Below are positions 1 to 6,181 of a stretch of DNA of 7,272 nucleotides, piece after piece (positions within the stretch are counted from its first letter, which is position 1; each line of letters begins with the position of its first letter). Both the position numbers and the translations under genes were made by a program. Below the pieces are notes generated by a model. The model was not told the DNA's origin. It saw only the letters and a list, made by a program, of their open reading frames with translations, and did not search any database. This DNA is from Parabacteroides sp. (GTDB lineage Bacteria > Bacteroidota > Bacteroidia > Bacteroidales > Tannerellaceae), in contig JAHHQS010000180.1 in NCBI GenBank assembly GCA_020026285.1, forward strand, positions 1 to 7,272. Reading direction: 5' to 3'.

Positions 1-809
1 ATGAAACCGGTCGGAAAATAACCGATCAGAAAGAATATGAAATGACTGTTGCTTCTGAATTACTGCCTGGTGTAATAAATGATGGGCATAATATCTTAAA
101 TGATGTTTTTGCCGTGAAAAAGGATCATTCTTCAGAATGGACAGGTCTTGGCGGCATACAGGATTTTGAATTTGAAGAAGGTTATGAATACAGAATCCGG
201 GTTAACGAGACCAGTTTTCTGGATGAACAAATGGGTACTCCTGCCTGGACTGAATATAAACTGCTGGAAGTATTATCGAAAGAAAAGAAGAATTCTGAAA
301 ATCTGCCGGAGCATTTCATCCCGAAATGGTTTTATAAGGAAAATAAGTTTCAGCCGGAATATCGTTTTGCAGTTGATGCCGTTCAGAAGGATGTCATAGA
401 AAAGGATTTGAAAGAGAATCCTCCCATTCTGGCAACGAATCATTTCCTGTTATATCATCGTGTAGAGAAATGGATTGCCATCGATTCGAATGATAAAGTG
501 ATTGGTAAGGGATACTTGAAACGTGAGCATGCATCATTTGAGGATTTTCCACAATCATATAAGATTTTACCATTGAACAGTGTAAGGGGAACAATGAGAT
601 GGACATTCATAAACGAGCCGGAATATGCATTGAATCTGGAACCGTTCGATGTCTTTTTAGCAGCAGGTCAGATAACCAAAAGTGTGGACTTAACACCTGA
701 CCCATGGTTTTATAAGGATCTGACTGATTACTACAAAAAGAAATATCCGGAAGCCGGTGTGAAAACGGTGGTTTATTCCGTTGGACTCCCTTATGTTTTC
801 ATTGAATAA
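1..809 (+). CDS. DUF4377-type surface lipoprotein, 5' end missing
   Basis: The reading frame is open from the first base, so the true start lies upstream; the ATG at 42 is internal. The region around DFEFEEGYEYRIRV and the following YKLLEVLSKEK (about residues 42-81 counted from ATG 42) match my recollection of the DUF4377 pattern (W..I..F.yE.GYEY.lrV). The remaining C-terminal part, about 170 residues ending in GLPYVFIE, I do not recognise. The related copy at 2829 carries a lipobox FVSC followed by SDDE, and this gene's first visible codons continue directly after that point, so it is inferred to be a lipoprotein with a Bacteroidetes export signal, displayed on the outer membrane. No enzymatic motif is visible. 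It ends at a strong terminator and so forms the last gene of its unit. The function is unknown. Confidence 0.75.
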   Translation, partial: ETGRKITDQKEYEMTVASELLPGVINDGHNILNDVFAVKKDHSSEWTGLGGIQDFEFEEGYEYRIRVNETSFLDEQMGTPAWTEYKLLEVLSKEKKNSENLPEHFIPKWFYKENKFQPEYRFAVDAVQKDVIEKDLKENPPILATNHFLLYHRVEKWIAIDSNDKVIGKGYLKREHASFEDFPQSYKILPLNSVRGTMRWTFINEPEYALNLEPFDVFLAAGQITKSVDLTPDPWFYKDLTDYYKKKYPEAGVKTVVYSVGLPYVFIE

Positions 810-862
810 AAAGAATAACTCTAATATCAGCCGTGTTCACAGCTGGTTCAAGAAATAAATTT

Positions 863-896
863 AAGCAGGGAAGGTTCAGCCTTCTCTGCTTTTTTT
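863..896 (+). terminator. Intrinsic terminator after the DUF4377 gene
   Basis: A 10-bp stem (865-874 GCAGGGAAGG with 880-889 CCTTCTCTGC, one G-U pair) closes a 5-nt loop and is extended by AA/TT at its base. Seven T residues follow at 890-896. It lies 54 bp past the stop at 809 and separates this gene from the thioredoxin-like gene. Confidence 0.9.
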
Positions 897-970
897 GTCT
901 TCTGAAAGAGAAGAATCCCAATGATAACACAAAATAACATTATACAAAGGGGATTTGTAAAACAAAAGCC

Positions 971-978
971 TATCTTTG
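971..978 (+). promoter_or_regulatory. Bacteroidetes -7 promoter box (TATCTTTG)
   Basis: TATCTTTG matches the Bacteroidetes primary sigma -7 consensus TAnnTTTG and lies 43 bp before the ATG at 1022. No well-spaced TTTG -33 box is seen; the nearest TTG (955-957) is too close. It follows the terminator at 863-896, so the gene at 1022 probably has its own transcript. Confidence 0.65.
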
Positions 979-1021
979 TTTGTGTTTGATTTTATAAGTA
1001 TCAGTAACAAATAGAAATACT

Positions 1022-2134
1022 ATGAAAACAAAGAATCTATTATTGGCCTTCCTTGCTGGAGGTCTGGCATTAGCCAGTTGTAACCAGAGATCGAAAGTGC
1101 CTGCAAATTTTTACACAGTAGAAGGAATCGTAGCAGATTCTACCGCTAACGGTAAAACCATTTACATCATAAATTATGATGATAATAAAACGATTGATAC
1201 CACAGTGATACAAAACAATCGTTTTGCCTTTACAGGAATAGTTGATACGGCACTAATCTGTCGTATAGATGTGAATCATTGGACATCTGGGAACTTTATC
1301 CTTGAGCCGGGAAAGATTACCTTGAATCTGAAAGACCATAAAAATCCGGCAAGCGGAACGGCAATGAACGGGTTGATGACACAGATTATGCAGGCGCAAG
1401 ATAGTTTGAATCAAGTATTAATGCAAAAACACAAAGAATTGCGAGCCGCTTTCCCGGATGAAGTTGTGTTCATGCAACAAGCAAAAACGTATTATGAGCA
1501 GCAACTCAAACCTCAGTATGTGAGTTTCTACAAGCAATTCAGCCAATCGCATAACGATGATGCCATCGGATTATATTTGATGTACACACAGTTCTTCAGA
1601 AGCCTGTCATTAGAAGAAAGGAGTAATGCATTGCAGGCATACGGACCGTGGTTGAGATCCACTCAGACCGCCCAACATTTCATCCAAGCGGTTGAGGCAG
1701 AAAAGAATACTCAACCTGGAAAACCTCTTGCGGATATCAAGGGCGTAGATAAGGATGGAAAAGAATTGTCTCTATCCGATTTCATCGGTAAGGGAAATTA
1801 TGTACTGGTCGATATGTGGGCAAGCTGGTGTGCGCCTTGTAAAGGAGAAATCCCGAACTTAGCCAAACTACATCAGCGTTATCACAATAAGGGCCTTACC
1901 GTGGTTGGTGTGTTCACTTGGGATGAACCGGAGAACTTGACAAAAGCCATGAAGGAGGAAAAGATTTCATGGAGTCAGATTATCGATAAGGACAGAACGG
2001 CTATGGACAAATATGAAACAGATGGTATTCCTTTCATCTTCCTGCTTTCTCCCGACGGCACTATTCTGGAGCGTGATCTCAGAGGCGAAGGAATGATAGC
2101 CACTGTTGATAAATATATGAAGGAAAAGAAATAA
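1022..2134 (+). CDS. TlpA-like thioredoxin lipoprotein with N-terminal DUF4369 domain
   Basis: A 370-residue periplasm-facing thiol-disulfide oxidoreductase. Residues 1-20 form a lipoprotein signal peptide with lipobox LASC and acylated Cys20. Residues about 29-120 fit DUF4369, the beta-rich domain common in Bacteroidetes thioredoxin lipoproteins (VEGIVADS near its start). A helical linker rich in Gln and charged residues follows to about 230. The C-terminal thioredoxin fold (about 231-368) carries the active site WCAPC (Cys270 and Cys273) and the cis-proline in GIPF (Pro337), so the redox centre is complete. Such proteins reduce or exchange disulfides in exported proteins; the partner cannot be told from the sequence. 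The ATG at 1022 is chosen because it opens the signal peptide; no Shine-Dalgarno is present. No terminator is seen after the stop, so readthrough into the hip region is possible. Confidence 0.92.
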   Translation: MKTKNLLLAFLAGGLALASCNQRSKVPANFYTVEGIVADSTANGKTIYIINYDDNKTIDTTVIQNNRFAFTGIVDTALICRIDVNHWTSGNFILEPGKITLNLKDHKNPASGTAMNGLMTQIMQAQDSLNQVLMQKHKELRAAFPDEVVFMQQAKTYYEQQLKPQYVSFYKQFSQSHNDDAIGLYLMYTQFFRSLSLEERSNALQAYGPWLRSTQTAQHFIQAVEAEKNTQPGKPLADIKGVDKDGKELSLSDFIGKGNYVLVDMWASWCAPCKGEIPNLAKLHQRYHNKGLTVVGVFTWDEPENLTKAMKEEKISWSQIIDKDRTAMDKYETDGIPFIFLLSPDGTILERDLRGEGMIATVDKYMKEKK

Positions 2135-2170
2135 GGTTCGCTGAAAGAAATAATAGAGAATTGATTAAAT

Positions 2171-2274
2171 ATTATCCCCTTTCGGGTATAATTACTCAAT
2201 CTATATCTAATATTATACCCGAAAGGGTGTAATATTAGGAAATAATACTATATTTTTACCCGATAGGGTATAAT
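2171..2274 (+). promoter_or_regulatory. Three tandem HipB-type operators, 41-bp period
   Basis: Three palindromes share 9-nt arms around a 4-nt centre. O1 is 2171-2192 (ATTATCCCC / GGGTATAAT, one mismatch), O2 is 2212-2233 (ATTATACCC / GGGTGTAAT, one mismatch; it extends to 13-nt arms at 2208-2220 and 2225-2237), and O3 is 2253-2274 (TTTTTACCC / GGGTATAAT, two mismatches). Their centres are 2181.5, 2222.5 and 2263.5, exactly 41 bp apart, close to four helical turns. HipB antitoxins are known to bind such sites upstream of their own operon; E. coli operators have TATCC-N8-GGATA arms. The position just before the HipB-like gene suggests autorepression. A weak -7-like TATATTTT (2249-2256) lies between O2 and O3 but is not convincing. 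Confidence 0.8.
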
Positions 2275-2320
2275 TATAAGAGAAATGGAATAGCATGTTA
2301 TTGTACAATATGTAAAAGCC

Positions 2321-2500
2321 ATGCGTAAAAAGTATGGCCTTACACAAGTTGACCTCTCTGAAAAATCAGGAGTGGGTCTGCGTTTTGTAAGAGATCTGGA
2401 GCAAGGTAAATCAACTCTTCGAATGGATAAGGTGAATCAGATTTTAGCTCTTTTTGGTGCAGAATTAGGACCAGTTCCTTTGAATAGAAATGATGAATAA
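2321..2500 (+). CDS. HipB/Y4mF-like XRE helix-turn-helix antitoxin, probably 5'-truncated
   Basis: The intact frame from ATG 2321 gives 59 residues with an XRE-type helix-turn-helix (GLTQVDLSEKSGV then RFVRDLEQGKS, residues 6-31) and a short C-terminal part LALFGAELGPVP typical of HipB/Y4mF antitoxins. It would bind DNA and autorepress through the operators just upstream, and neutralise a HipA-type kinase. The frame continues upstream as ATG(2285) GAA TAG and then HVIVQYVKA before ATG 2321. One base change (TAG to CAG) would give a full-length antitoxin of 71 residues whose first helix is complete, so the natural start was probably 2285 and the gene is likely a pseudogene or initiates weakly inside. 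The stop TAA (2498-2500) overlaps the next ATG by one base, the usual coupling of hipB to its toxin partner. Confidence 0.7.
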   Translation: MRKKYGLTQVDLSEKSGVGLRFVRDLEQGKSTLRMDKVNQILALFGAELGPVPLNRNDE

Positions 2501-2799
2501 TGAAGCGGGCAATAGTAAAATTAAGAGATGTAAAGGCTGGAATCCTAGCAGAAAATGAGAATGGTTATACATTTCAGTATGATAAATCGTTTCTGGCATC
2601 ATCAAAAGCTGAAGCTATCAGTCTCACTCTTCCTTTATCTGATAAACTATACACAGATAAAGTATTATTTCCATTTTTTGATGGATTAATACCAGAAGGA
2701 TGGCTGTTAGAGATGGAATTTATTTCCATTTCATTTATACCGGATGTAATGAAGCAATGCTATAAAGACTTTATTAATAATCGTCTTTCAGCTCTTTAA
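2500..2799 (+). pseudogene. HipA N-terminal (HipS-like) remnant fused to a kinase C-terminal tail
   Basis: A 99-residue open frame. Residues 1-71 look like the HipA N-terminal subdomain (couple_hipA), including KAEAISLTLPLSDK and the strongly typical FFDGLIPEGWLLE. In Bacteroides relatives that I recall, this subdomain is a separate small protein of about 110 residues (HipS-like) followed by a kinase of about 300 residues. Here the sequence leaves the family right after WLLE. The last 28 residues (SFIPDVMKQCYKDFINNRLSAL) resemble the helical C-terminal tail of HipA kinases. I infer an in-frame deletion that removed the end of hipS and nearly all of the kinase gene. The kinase motifs are absent, so no toxin activity is expected. 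An alternative is an unrelated random tail. No kinase gene follows; a broken DUF4377 copy does. Confidence 0.65.
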
Positions 2800-2828
2800 A
2801 TCTACGATAAATCAAGCTATAAAATATT

Positions 2829-3100
2829 ATGAAAACAATGAAACATGTGGAAACAGCTCTTCTGTCTTTTGTGTGTCGAGCTTTGTGAGCTGTAGTGATG
2901 ATGAAACCGGTCGGAAAATAACCGATCAGAAAGAATATGAAATGACTGTTGCTTCAGAATTACTGCCCGGTGTAATAAATGATGGGTATAATATCTTAAC
3001 CGATGTTTTTGCCGTAAAAAAAGGATCATGTTTCAGAATAGACGGACAGACTTTGGGGATATACCGGATTTTAGAGTATGAAGAAGGTTATCTTCTGTAA
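2829..3100 (+). pseudogene. Truncated, frameshifted DUF4377 lipoprotein gene copy
   Basis: ATG 2829 opens a lipoprotein signal peptide (MKTMKHVETALLSFVC) that runs into TGA at 2886-2888. The correct continuation, SSFVSCSDDE with the lipobox and acidic export signal, is in another frame, and adding one GT to the GTGTGT tract at 2871-2876 joins the two perfectly. From 2901 to about 3020 the DNA matches window positions 1-120 with six mismatches. An extra A in the A-tract near 3015-3022 then shifts the frame relative to the intact gene, and similarity weakens but is traceable to GAAGAAGGTTAT (ending 3091). A stop follows at 3098-3100. Only about one third of the gene remains. A GTG at 2873 gives a 75-residue frame, but without a signal peptide it is unlikely to be made. 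Confidence 0.8.
2901..3091 (+). repeat. Direct repeat of window positions 1-185 (DUF4377 5' region)
   Basis: Positions 2901-3020 align to 1-120 at an offset of 2900, with mismatches only opposite positions 56, 68, 87, 100, 101 and 116. The rest aligns with a net 6-bp gain up to 3091. Both copies have the same orientation and bracket the thioredoxin-like gene and the hip remnant. The left copy may extend beyond the window. Confidence 0.9.
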
Positions 3101-3184
3101 AATATTTTTTCAAAAGGAGTTATGCTATTGTTTTTCTGGCTATCTTCATACTATGATATGGAGTGAACATCTAAAAATTATATT
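3101..3184 (+). other. Spacer before the GH2 gene, no firm promoter
   Basis: This 84-bp AT-rich spacer separates the broken DUF4377 copy from the GH2 start. No TAnnTTTG box is present; the nearest is TATCTTCA (3141-3148). It contains a 14-codon frame at 3122-3166 that is in frame with the GH2 gene but ends before it. The promoter of the GH2 gene may have been lost to the rearrangement or may lie further upstream. Confidence 0.4.
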
Positions 3185-5842
3185 ATGAAGACATTGTTAA
3201 GGTTATTATTGCTGTTTGCAATTGTATTTTCTGATTTCAGTCTCTCTCAGGCTGAAGAAAGAATCAGAATTCCTCAGGTGGGAGAAAAAACACTTTTACA
3301 CGATGGCTGGTTTGCCAGAAGAATGAATGAAATAGGGGAAGACGGAAATGTCCTTACATCTGTTTCCTTTCAGAAGGATGGCTGGTTACCGGCAAAAGTT
3401 CCCGGAACGGTATTGACTACACTTCTGGAAAATAAGATATTCCCGGCTCCAGAATTTGGTTTGAATAATAATCTGATACCGGATATCTATGTGGTCGGAA
3501 GAGATTTTTATACTTATTGGTTCATGCGTCCTTTCGAGATTTCTCCGGAAGAAATGAAAGAACACGTCTGGTTGAATTTCAGAGGAATCAATTATAAGGC
3601 TGAAATCTATCTGAATGGTAAAAGAATCAATCCGAGTACTCATGAAGGAATGTTTCTTCGCCAGTCTTACGAGATTACTTCATACTTGAAACCCGATTCA
3701 GTCAATCTGTTGGCTGTGCTGGTCTTCCCTCCTGATTATGTAGGAAATCCGAATGGCGGACAAGGGGGAGACGGGCAGATTGCCCGGAATTGTACGATGC
3801 AATATACGCCGGGCTGGGACTGGATTCAGCCGGTGCGCGATCGTAATACGGGTATTTGGGATGAAGTATCTATTACTTCTTCAGGAGATGTCTGTATAGA
3901 TAATCCATACGTGGTGACAAAGGTTCCGGGTGTCCGTCAGCCGGATCAGCAGAAACAGGCTCCGGCTTATCTGGAGACAACTGTCGAACTGAAAAATGTG
4001 TCTGCTGAAAAGAAACAGGGCGTGCTGACTCTGGAATATGAAGGAAAGCAGGTCGAGAAAGAGATCTCTTTGCTGCCTTTCGAAAAGAAACTGGTGGCTC
4101 TGGAAAAGCAGACGATCAAGAATCCGACTTTGTGGTGGCCGAATGGAATAGGGGAACAGCCTTTGCATAATCTGTGCTTTTCTTTTAAGATGAATAATAA
4201 GGAGAGTGATTCGGAAGAACTTCGTTATGGTATCCGTGAGATTACTACTAAAAAGAACGAGCACAATGGCGGCCGTGAGTTCTATGTAAACGGACAGCGC
4301 ATCTATATAACGGGTGGAAATTATATTGATTCCGACTGGTTGCTTCGTCTTTCTCCCGAACGATATGATCATGATATCCGTTTCCATGCCGAGATGAATC
4401 TGAGAATGATTCGTGTCTGGGGTGGAGCCTTATTGGAAAGACCGGAGTTTTATGCCGCTTGTGATAAGTATGGTATTCTGGTATTCCAGGATTTATGGGG
4501 AAGTGGCGATTGTAACGGTGCCTGGGAAGATCCGACGAAGAAGGAATCTCGCCAGCGTCGCTGGGAATATCCCGATAATCATTCGCTATTTCTGAAGTCG
4601 GCCGAAGACCAGATCAAGATGATTCGCAATCATCCGAGTCTTTGTTTCTGGTGTGGTGCCAATGAATGGCCTTTGGCAAAAGATATCGACAAGGCTTTGA
4701 AGGAGGATGTTTTCCCTCGTCTGGATCCGAATCGTTTGTTTGCCAGCTTCTCAACTGATTCTGCCTTTACTCATAATTATTTAAAGGATAATGGTGATGG
4801 CCCTTATGGTATTCAGGAACCGGAATGGTTCTTTACTACCCGTTCACATCCGTTCAATCCGGAAGCAGGATCGGTCGGTTCTCCCGAAGTGGAAAGTTTC
4901 AGGGCATTTATGCCTGAAAAGGATTTGAAGGAATTTCCGCGAATGAGTGTTACTCGTAATCAGGACTGGCATTATCATAAGGATTTAGGTTACCGAGATC
5001 ATGTGGAACGTTATGGTGATCCACAGACTATCGACGATTATTGCCGTCTGGTTCAGGTAATCAATTACGATCAGTATCGAAGCTTTATGGAAGGTTGGGC
5101 TTCTCATATGTGGGATTGGTATACAGGAATTCTGATCTGGAAGACTCAGAATCCGTGGACGGCCTTGCGCGGTCAGATGTACGACTGGTTTATGGATGTG
5201 AATGCTTCCTTATATGGAACTCGAAAAGGCTGTGAGCCGTTGCATCCTTTCTATAATATAGTAAGCAGACAGGTTACCATGCTGAATACTTCGTTAACGG
5301 CACATGATAATCTGAAAGTCAAGGCGGAAATCTTTAATCGGGACGGCAAGATGCAGTGGAGCGAGGAAAAAGAATGTGATGCTCCGGCCAATCAGGTGAA
5401 GGAATTATTCGCTGTTCCGGAGGTGAATGACATCACTGGTGTTTATTTCTTGAAACTGACTCTGACAGATGCTTCTAATCAGGTACTGACGGATAATATC
5501 TATTGGCTGACAACAACTCCAAAGGATTACAAGACATTGAATAATCTGCCTGTTTCCAGTCCGGAGGTAAAGATTAATCTGGCAAAAGAGGGTGACGCTT
5601 ACAAGGCTCAGCTTCGTCTGAAAGGAGATCAGCATATCAGCTTCTTTAACCGAATCAAAGTGTTCGACAGACAGACCGGCGAACGAATCCTGCCTGTTCA
5701 TTATTCTGACAATTATATTACATTGATGCCGGGTGATGAACGTGTCGTTCAGTTCGATTTCAAGTCCGCTTTAGCTAAAGACAGAATTCAGATTGCTATT
5801 GACAGCTGGACACATGAAAGAAAGAATTTCTCGAATTTCTAG
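3185..5842 (+). CDS. Secreted GH2 glycosidase, endo-beta-mannosidase/exo-glucosaminidase branch
   Basis: An 885-residue glycoside hydrolase family 2 enzyme. Residues 1-23 are a type I signal peptide (cleavage predicted after SQA), so it acts in the periplasm or outside. The N-terminal sugar-binding domain (about 40-230) holds VPGTVL, a GGQGGDG loop and GWDWIQPVRDRNTGIWD (210-226), features I recall from plant mannosylglycoprotein endo-beta-mannosidases and CsxA-type exo-beta-glucosaminidases. An Ig-like domain follows (about 230-350), then the TIM barrel (about 355-680) with the acid/base Glu494 in CGANEW and the probable nucleophile Glu560 in NPEAGSVG. The motif NPWTALRGQMYDW near 655-668 also matches this branch. 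A C-terminal Ig-like part ends the protein. Both catalytic residues are present and length is normal. The exact substrate (beta-mannoside, N-glycan core or glucosaminide) cannot be decided from sequence. Many automatic annotations would say beta-mannosidase. The downstream esterase suggests a decorated glycan. Confidence 0.9.
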   Translation: MKTLLRLLLLFAIVFSDFSLSQAEERIRIPQVGEKTLLHDGWFARRMNEIGEDGNVLTSVSFQKDGWLPAKVPGTVLTTLLENKIFPAPEFGLNNNLIPDIYVVGRDFYTYWFMRPFEISPEEMKEHVWLNFRGINYKAEIYLNGKRINPSTHEGMFLRQSYEITSYLKPDSVNLLAVLVFPPDYVGNPNGGQGGDGQIARNCTMQYTPGWDWIQPVRDRNTGIWDEVSITSSGDVCIDNPYVVTKVPGVRQPDQQKQAPAYLETTVELKNVSAEKKQGVLTLEYEGKQVEKEISLLPFEKKLVALEKQTIKNPTLWWPNGIGEQPLHNLCFSFKMNNKESDSEELRYGIREITTKKNEHNGGREFYVNGQRIYITGGNYIDSDWLLRLSPERYDHDIRFHAEMNLRMIRVWGGALLERPEFYAACDKYGILVFQDLWGSGDCNGAWEDPTKKESRQRRWEYPDNHSLFLKSAEDQIKMIRNHPSLCFWCGANEWPLAKDIDKALKEDVFPRLDPNRLFASFSTDSAFTHNYLKDNGDGPYGIQEPEWFFTTRSHPFNPEAGSVGSPEVESFRAFMPEKDLKEFPRMSVTRNQDWHYHKDLGYRDHVERYGDPQTIDDYCRLVQVINYDQYRSFMEGWASHMWDWYTGILIWKTQNPWTALRGQMYDWFMDVNASLYGTRKGCEPLHPFYNIVSRQVTMLNTSLTAHDNLKVKAEIFNRDGKMQWSEEKECDAPANQVKELFAVPEVNDITGVYFLKLTLTDASNQVLTDNIYWLTTTPKDYKTLNNLPVSSPEVKINLAKEGDAYKAQLRLKGDQHISFFNRIKVFDRQTGERILPVHYSDNYITLMPGDERVVQFDFKSALAKDRIQIAIDSWTHERKNFSNF

Positions 5843-5850
5843 CTTAAAAG

Positions 5851-5929
5851 TTATGTTATACAACATATTTTTGCTAAATAAAGTTAAAAAAGAGCTTTTT
5901 TTAGGCAAATGATATGTTGTATAACATAA
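5851..5929. promoter_or_regulatory. 18-bp perfect inverted repeat overlapping the -33 region
   Basis: The arm 5851-5868 (TTATGTTATACAACATAT) is the exact reverse complement of 5912-5929, with 43 nt between. Each arm contains a 14-bp near-palindrome (ATGTTATACAACAT and its complement), with centres 61 bp apart. The right arm covers the TTG at 5917-5919, the likely -33 element. It could be a pair of repressor operators that loop the DNA, or a hairpin at the 3' end of the GH2 message. Both readings fit; no T-tract directly follows the right arm. Confidence 0.7.
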
Positions 5930-5944
5930 AACCTTCTATCTTTG
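5917..5944 (+). promoter_or_regulatory. Promoter of the intergenic module (TTG-N17-TATCTTTG)
   Basis: TATCTTTG (5937-5944) is a full match to the Bacteroidetes -7 box. TTG at 5917-5919 stands 17 nt upstream as a -33 candidate and lies inside the inverted-repeat arm. Transcription should begin near 5949-5953, at the beginning of the 35-nt conserved block. Confidence 0.75.
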
Positions 5945-5948
5945 CATT

Positions 5949-6018
5949 GTGTTTTTCATGGTATTAGATTTAAGGTTAACAATGGAGATTGGTTGTCGTG
6001 AGACAACCTTTTCTTTTT
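5949..6018 (+). ncRNA. Candidate small RNA or leader RNA from the repeated module
   Basis: Starting just after the -7 box, the predicted transcript has a 35-nt block identical in both module copies (5949-5983), then a perfect 7-bp hairpin (GGTTGTC 5991-5997, loop GTGA, GACAACC 6002-6008) and TTTTCTTTTT (6009-6018). The loop fits the stable GNRA class and the T-rich tail looks like an intrinsic terminator, giving an RNA of about 65-70 nt. If termination is incomplete, the next stop is the hairpin at 6118-6153, giving about 200 nt. The esterase has its own promoter downstream, which argues for an independent RNA. A leader function for the next gene is the alternative. Confidence 0.55.
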
Positions 6019-6023
6019 ACTGA
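5958..6023 (+). CDS. Possible 21-residue peptide frame inside the module
   Basis: ATG 5958 opens MVLDLRLTMEIG and runs through the hairpin to TGA at 6021-6023. In copy B the same start (7228) gives MVLDLRLTIEIGLS and a stop at 7270-7272, because an extra G shifts the frame. The two endings differ, so protein coding is not preserved and the nucleotide conservation is better explained by RNA function. It is listed because some pipelines may call it. Confidence 0.15.
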   Translation: MVLDLRLTMEIGCRETTFSFY

Positions 6024-6057
6024 TTGTTTATTTTTAGGTAGTACACAAATGATGAAT

Positions 6058-6077
6058 TTCGGAGTTATCCGAACTCC
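6058..6077 (+). other. Two overlapping, mutually exclusive short hairpins
   Basis: TTCGGA (6058-6063) can pair with TCCGAA (6068-6073), while GGAGTT (6061-6066) can pair with AACTCC (6072-6077). The two 6-bp stems share bases and cannot form together. They lie between the module hairpin and the terminator at 6118-6153. A switch role is only a possibility, as short stems arise by chance. Confidence 0.35.
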
Positions 6078-6117
6078 CTCAAAAAACAAAACTAAATTTA
6101 ATTAAGCAGACACATAA

Positions 6118-6153
6118 GTTCATAGATATTTATATATCTATGAACATTTTTTT
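6118..6153 (+). terminator. Intrinsic terminator upstream of the esterase
   Basis: A perfect 12-bp stem (GTTCATAGATAT 6118-6129 with ATATCTATGAAC 6134-6145) has a TTAT loop, followed by A and seven T residues (6147-6153). It should stop transcripts from the module promoter before they reach the esterase. The stem is AT-rich, so its efficiency is uncertain. Confidence 0.8.
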
Positions 6154-6181
6154 GTTAATCAGATCAGTTTTGTTAGTTTTG
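6151..6181 (+). promoter_or_regulatory. Consensus Bacteroidetes promoter of the esterase (TTTG-N19-TAGTTTTG)
   Basis: The -33 box TTTG (6151-6154) uses the end of the terminator's T-tract. The -7 box TAGTTTTG (6174-6181) follows after 19 nt, the usual Bacteroides spacing. Transcription would begin near 6187, giving a leader of about 30 nt before ATG 6219. Confidence 0.7.

Larger units (their letters stand above)
5851..6008 (+). repeat. Intergenic promoter/hairpin module, copy A (complete)
   Basis: This module starts 8 bp after the GH2 stop and recurs at 7121-7272 after the esterase stop. Shared parts, in order, are a long inverted repeat, the central TTTTGCTAA-TAAAGTTAAA, the string ATAACATAAAACCT, a TAnnTTTG promoter box, 35 identical nucleotides (5949-5983 versus 7219-7253), then GAGATTGG(G)TTGTCGTGA. 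The identity is strongest in the presumed transcribed part and weakest in the inverted-repeat loop, as expected for a functional element. I cannot assign it a name with confidence. Confidence 0.85.

Noticed and set aside
2171..2274. Spaced palindromic repeats as a possible CRISPR array
   Set aside because: Only three imperfect units with AT-rich 19-bp gaps, placed directly before a HipB-like gene; operators explain them better and no cas gene is present.
2829..3100. The GTG-initiated 75-residue frame at 2873 as a real small protein
   Set aside because: It begins in the middle of a signal peptide whose proper start is out of frame, and it ends after a diverged, truncated DUF4377 start; pseudogene is the better call.
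1..3100. An insertion sequence flanked by the DUF4377 repeats
   Set aside because: No transposase, terminal inverted repeats or target duplications are visible; the repeats are gene fragments.
3122..3166. A 14-codon frame MLLFFWLSSYYDME before the GH2 gene, preceded by AAAAGGAG
   Set aside because: The purine run is only 2 nt from the ATG, Bacteroidales rarely use such sites, and no conservation can be shown; a leader peptide is possible but unsupported.
3101..3184. A degraded third copy of the promoter module before the GH2 gene (GCTATTGTTTTTCTGGCTAT resembles part of the leader)
   Set aside because: The likeness is short and gapped, and neither the inverted repeat, the promoter box nor the hairpin is present.
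3881..4387. A 168-codon open frame on the minus strand inside the GH2 gene
   Set aside because: It is antisense to a strongly conserved enzyme core, has no domain or start signal, and its length follows from the codon use of the plus strand.
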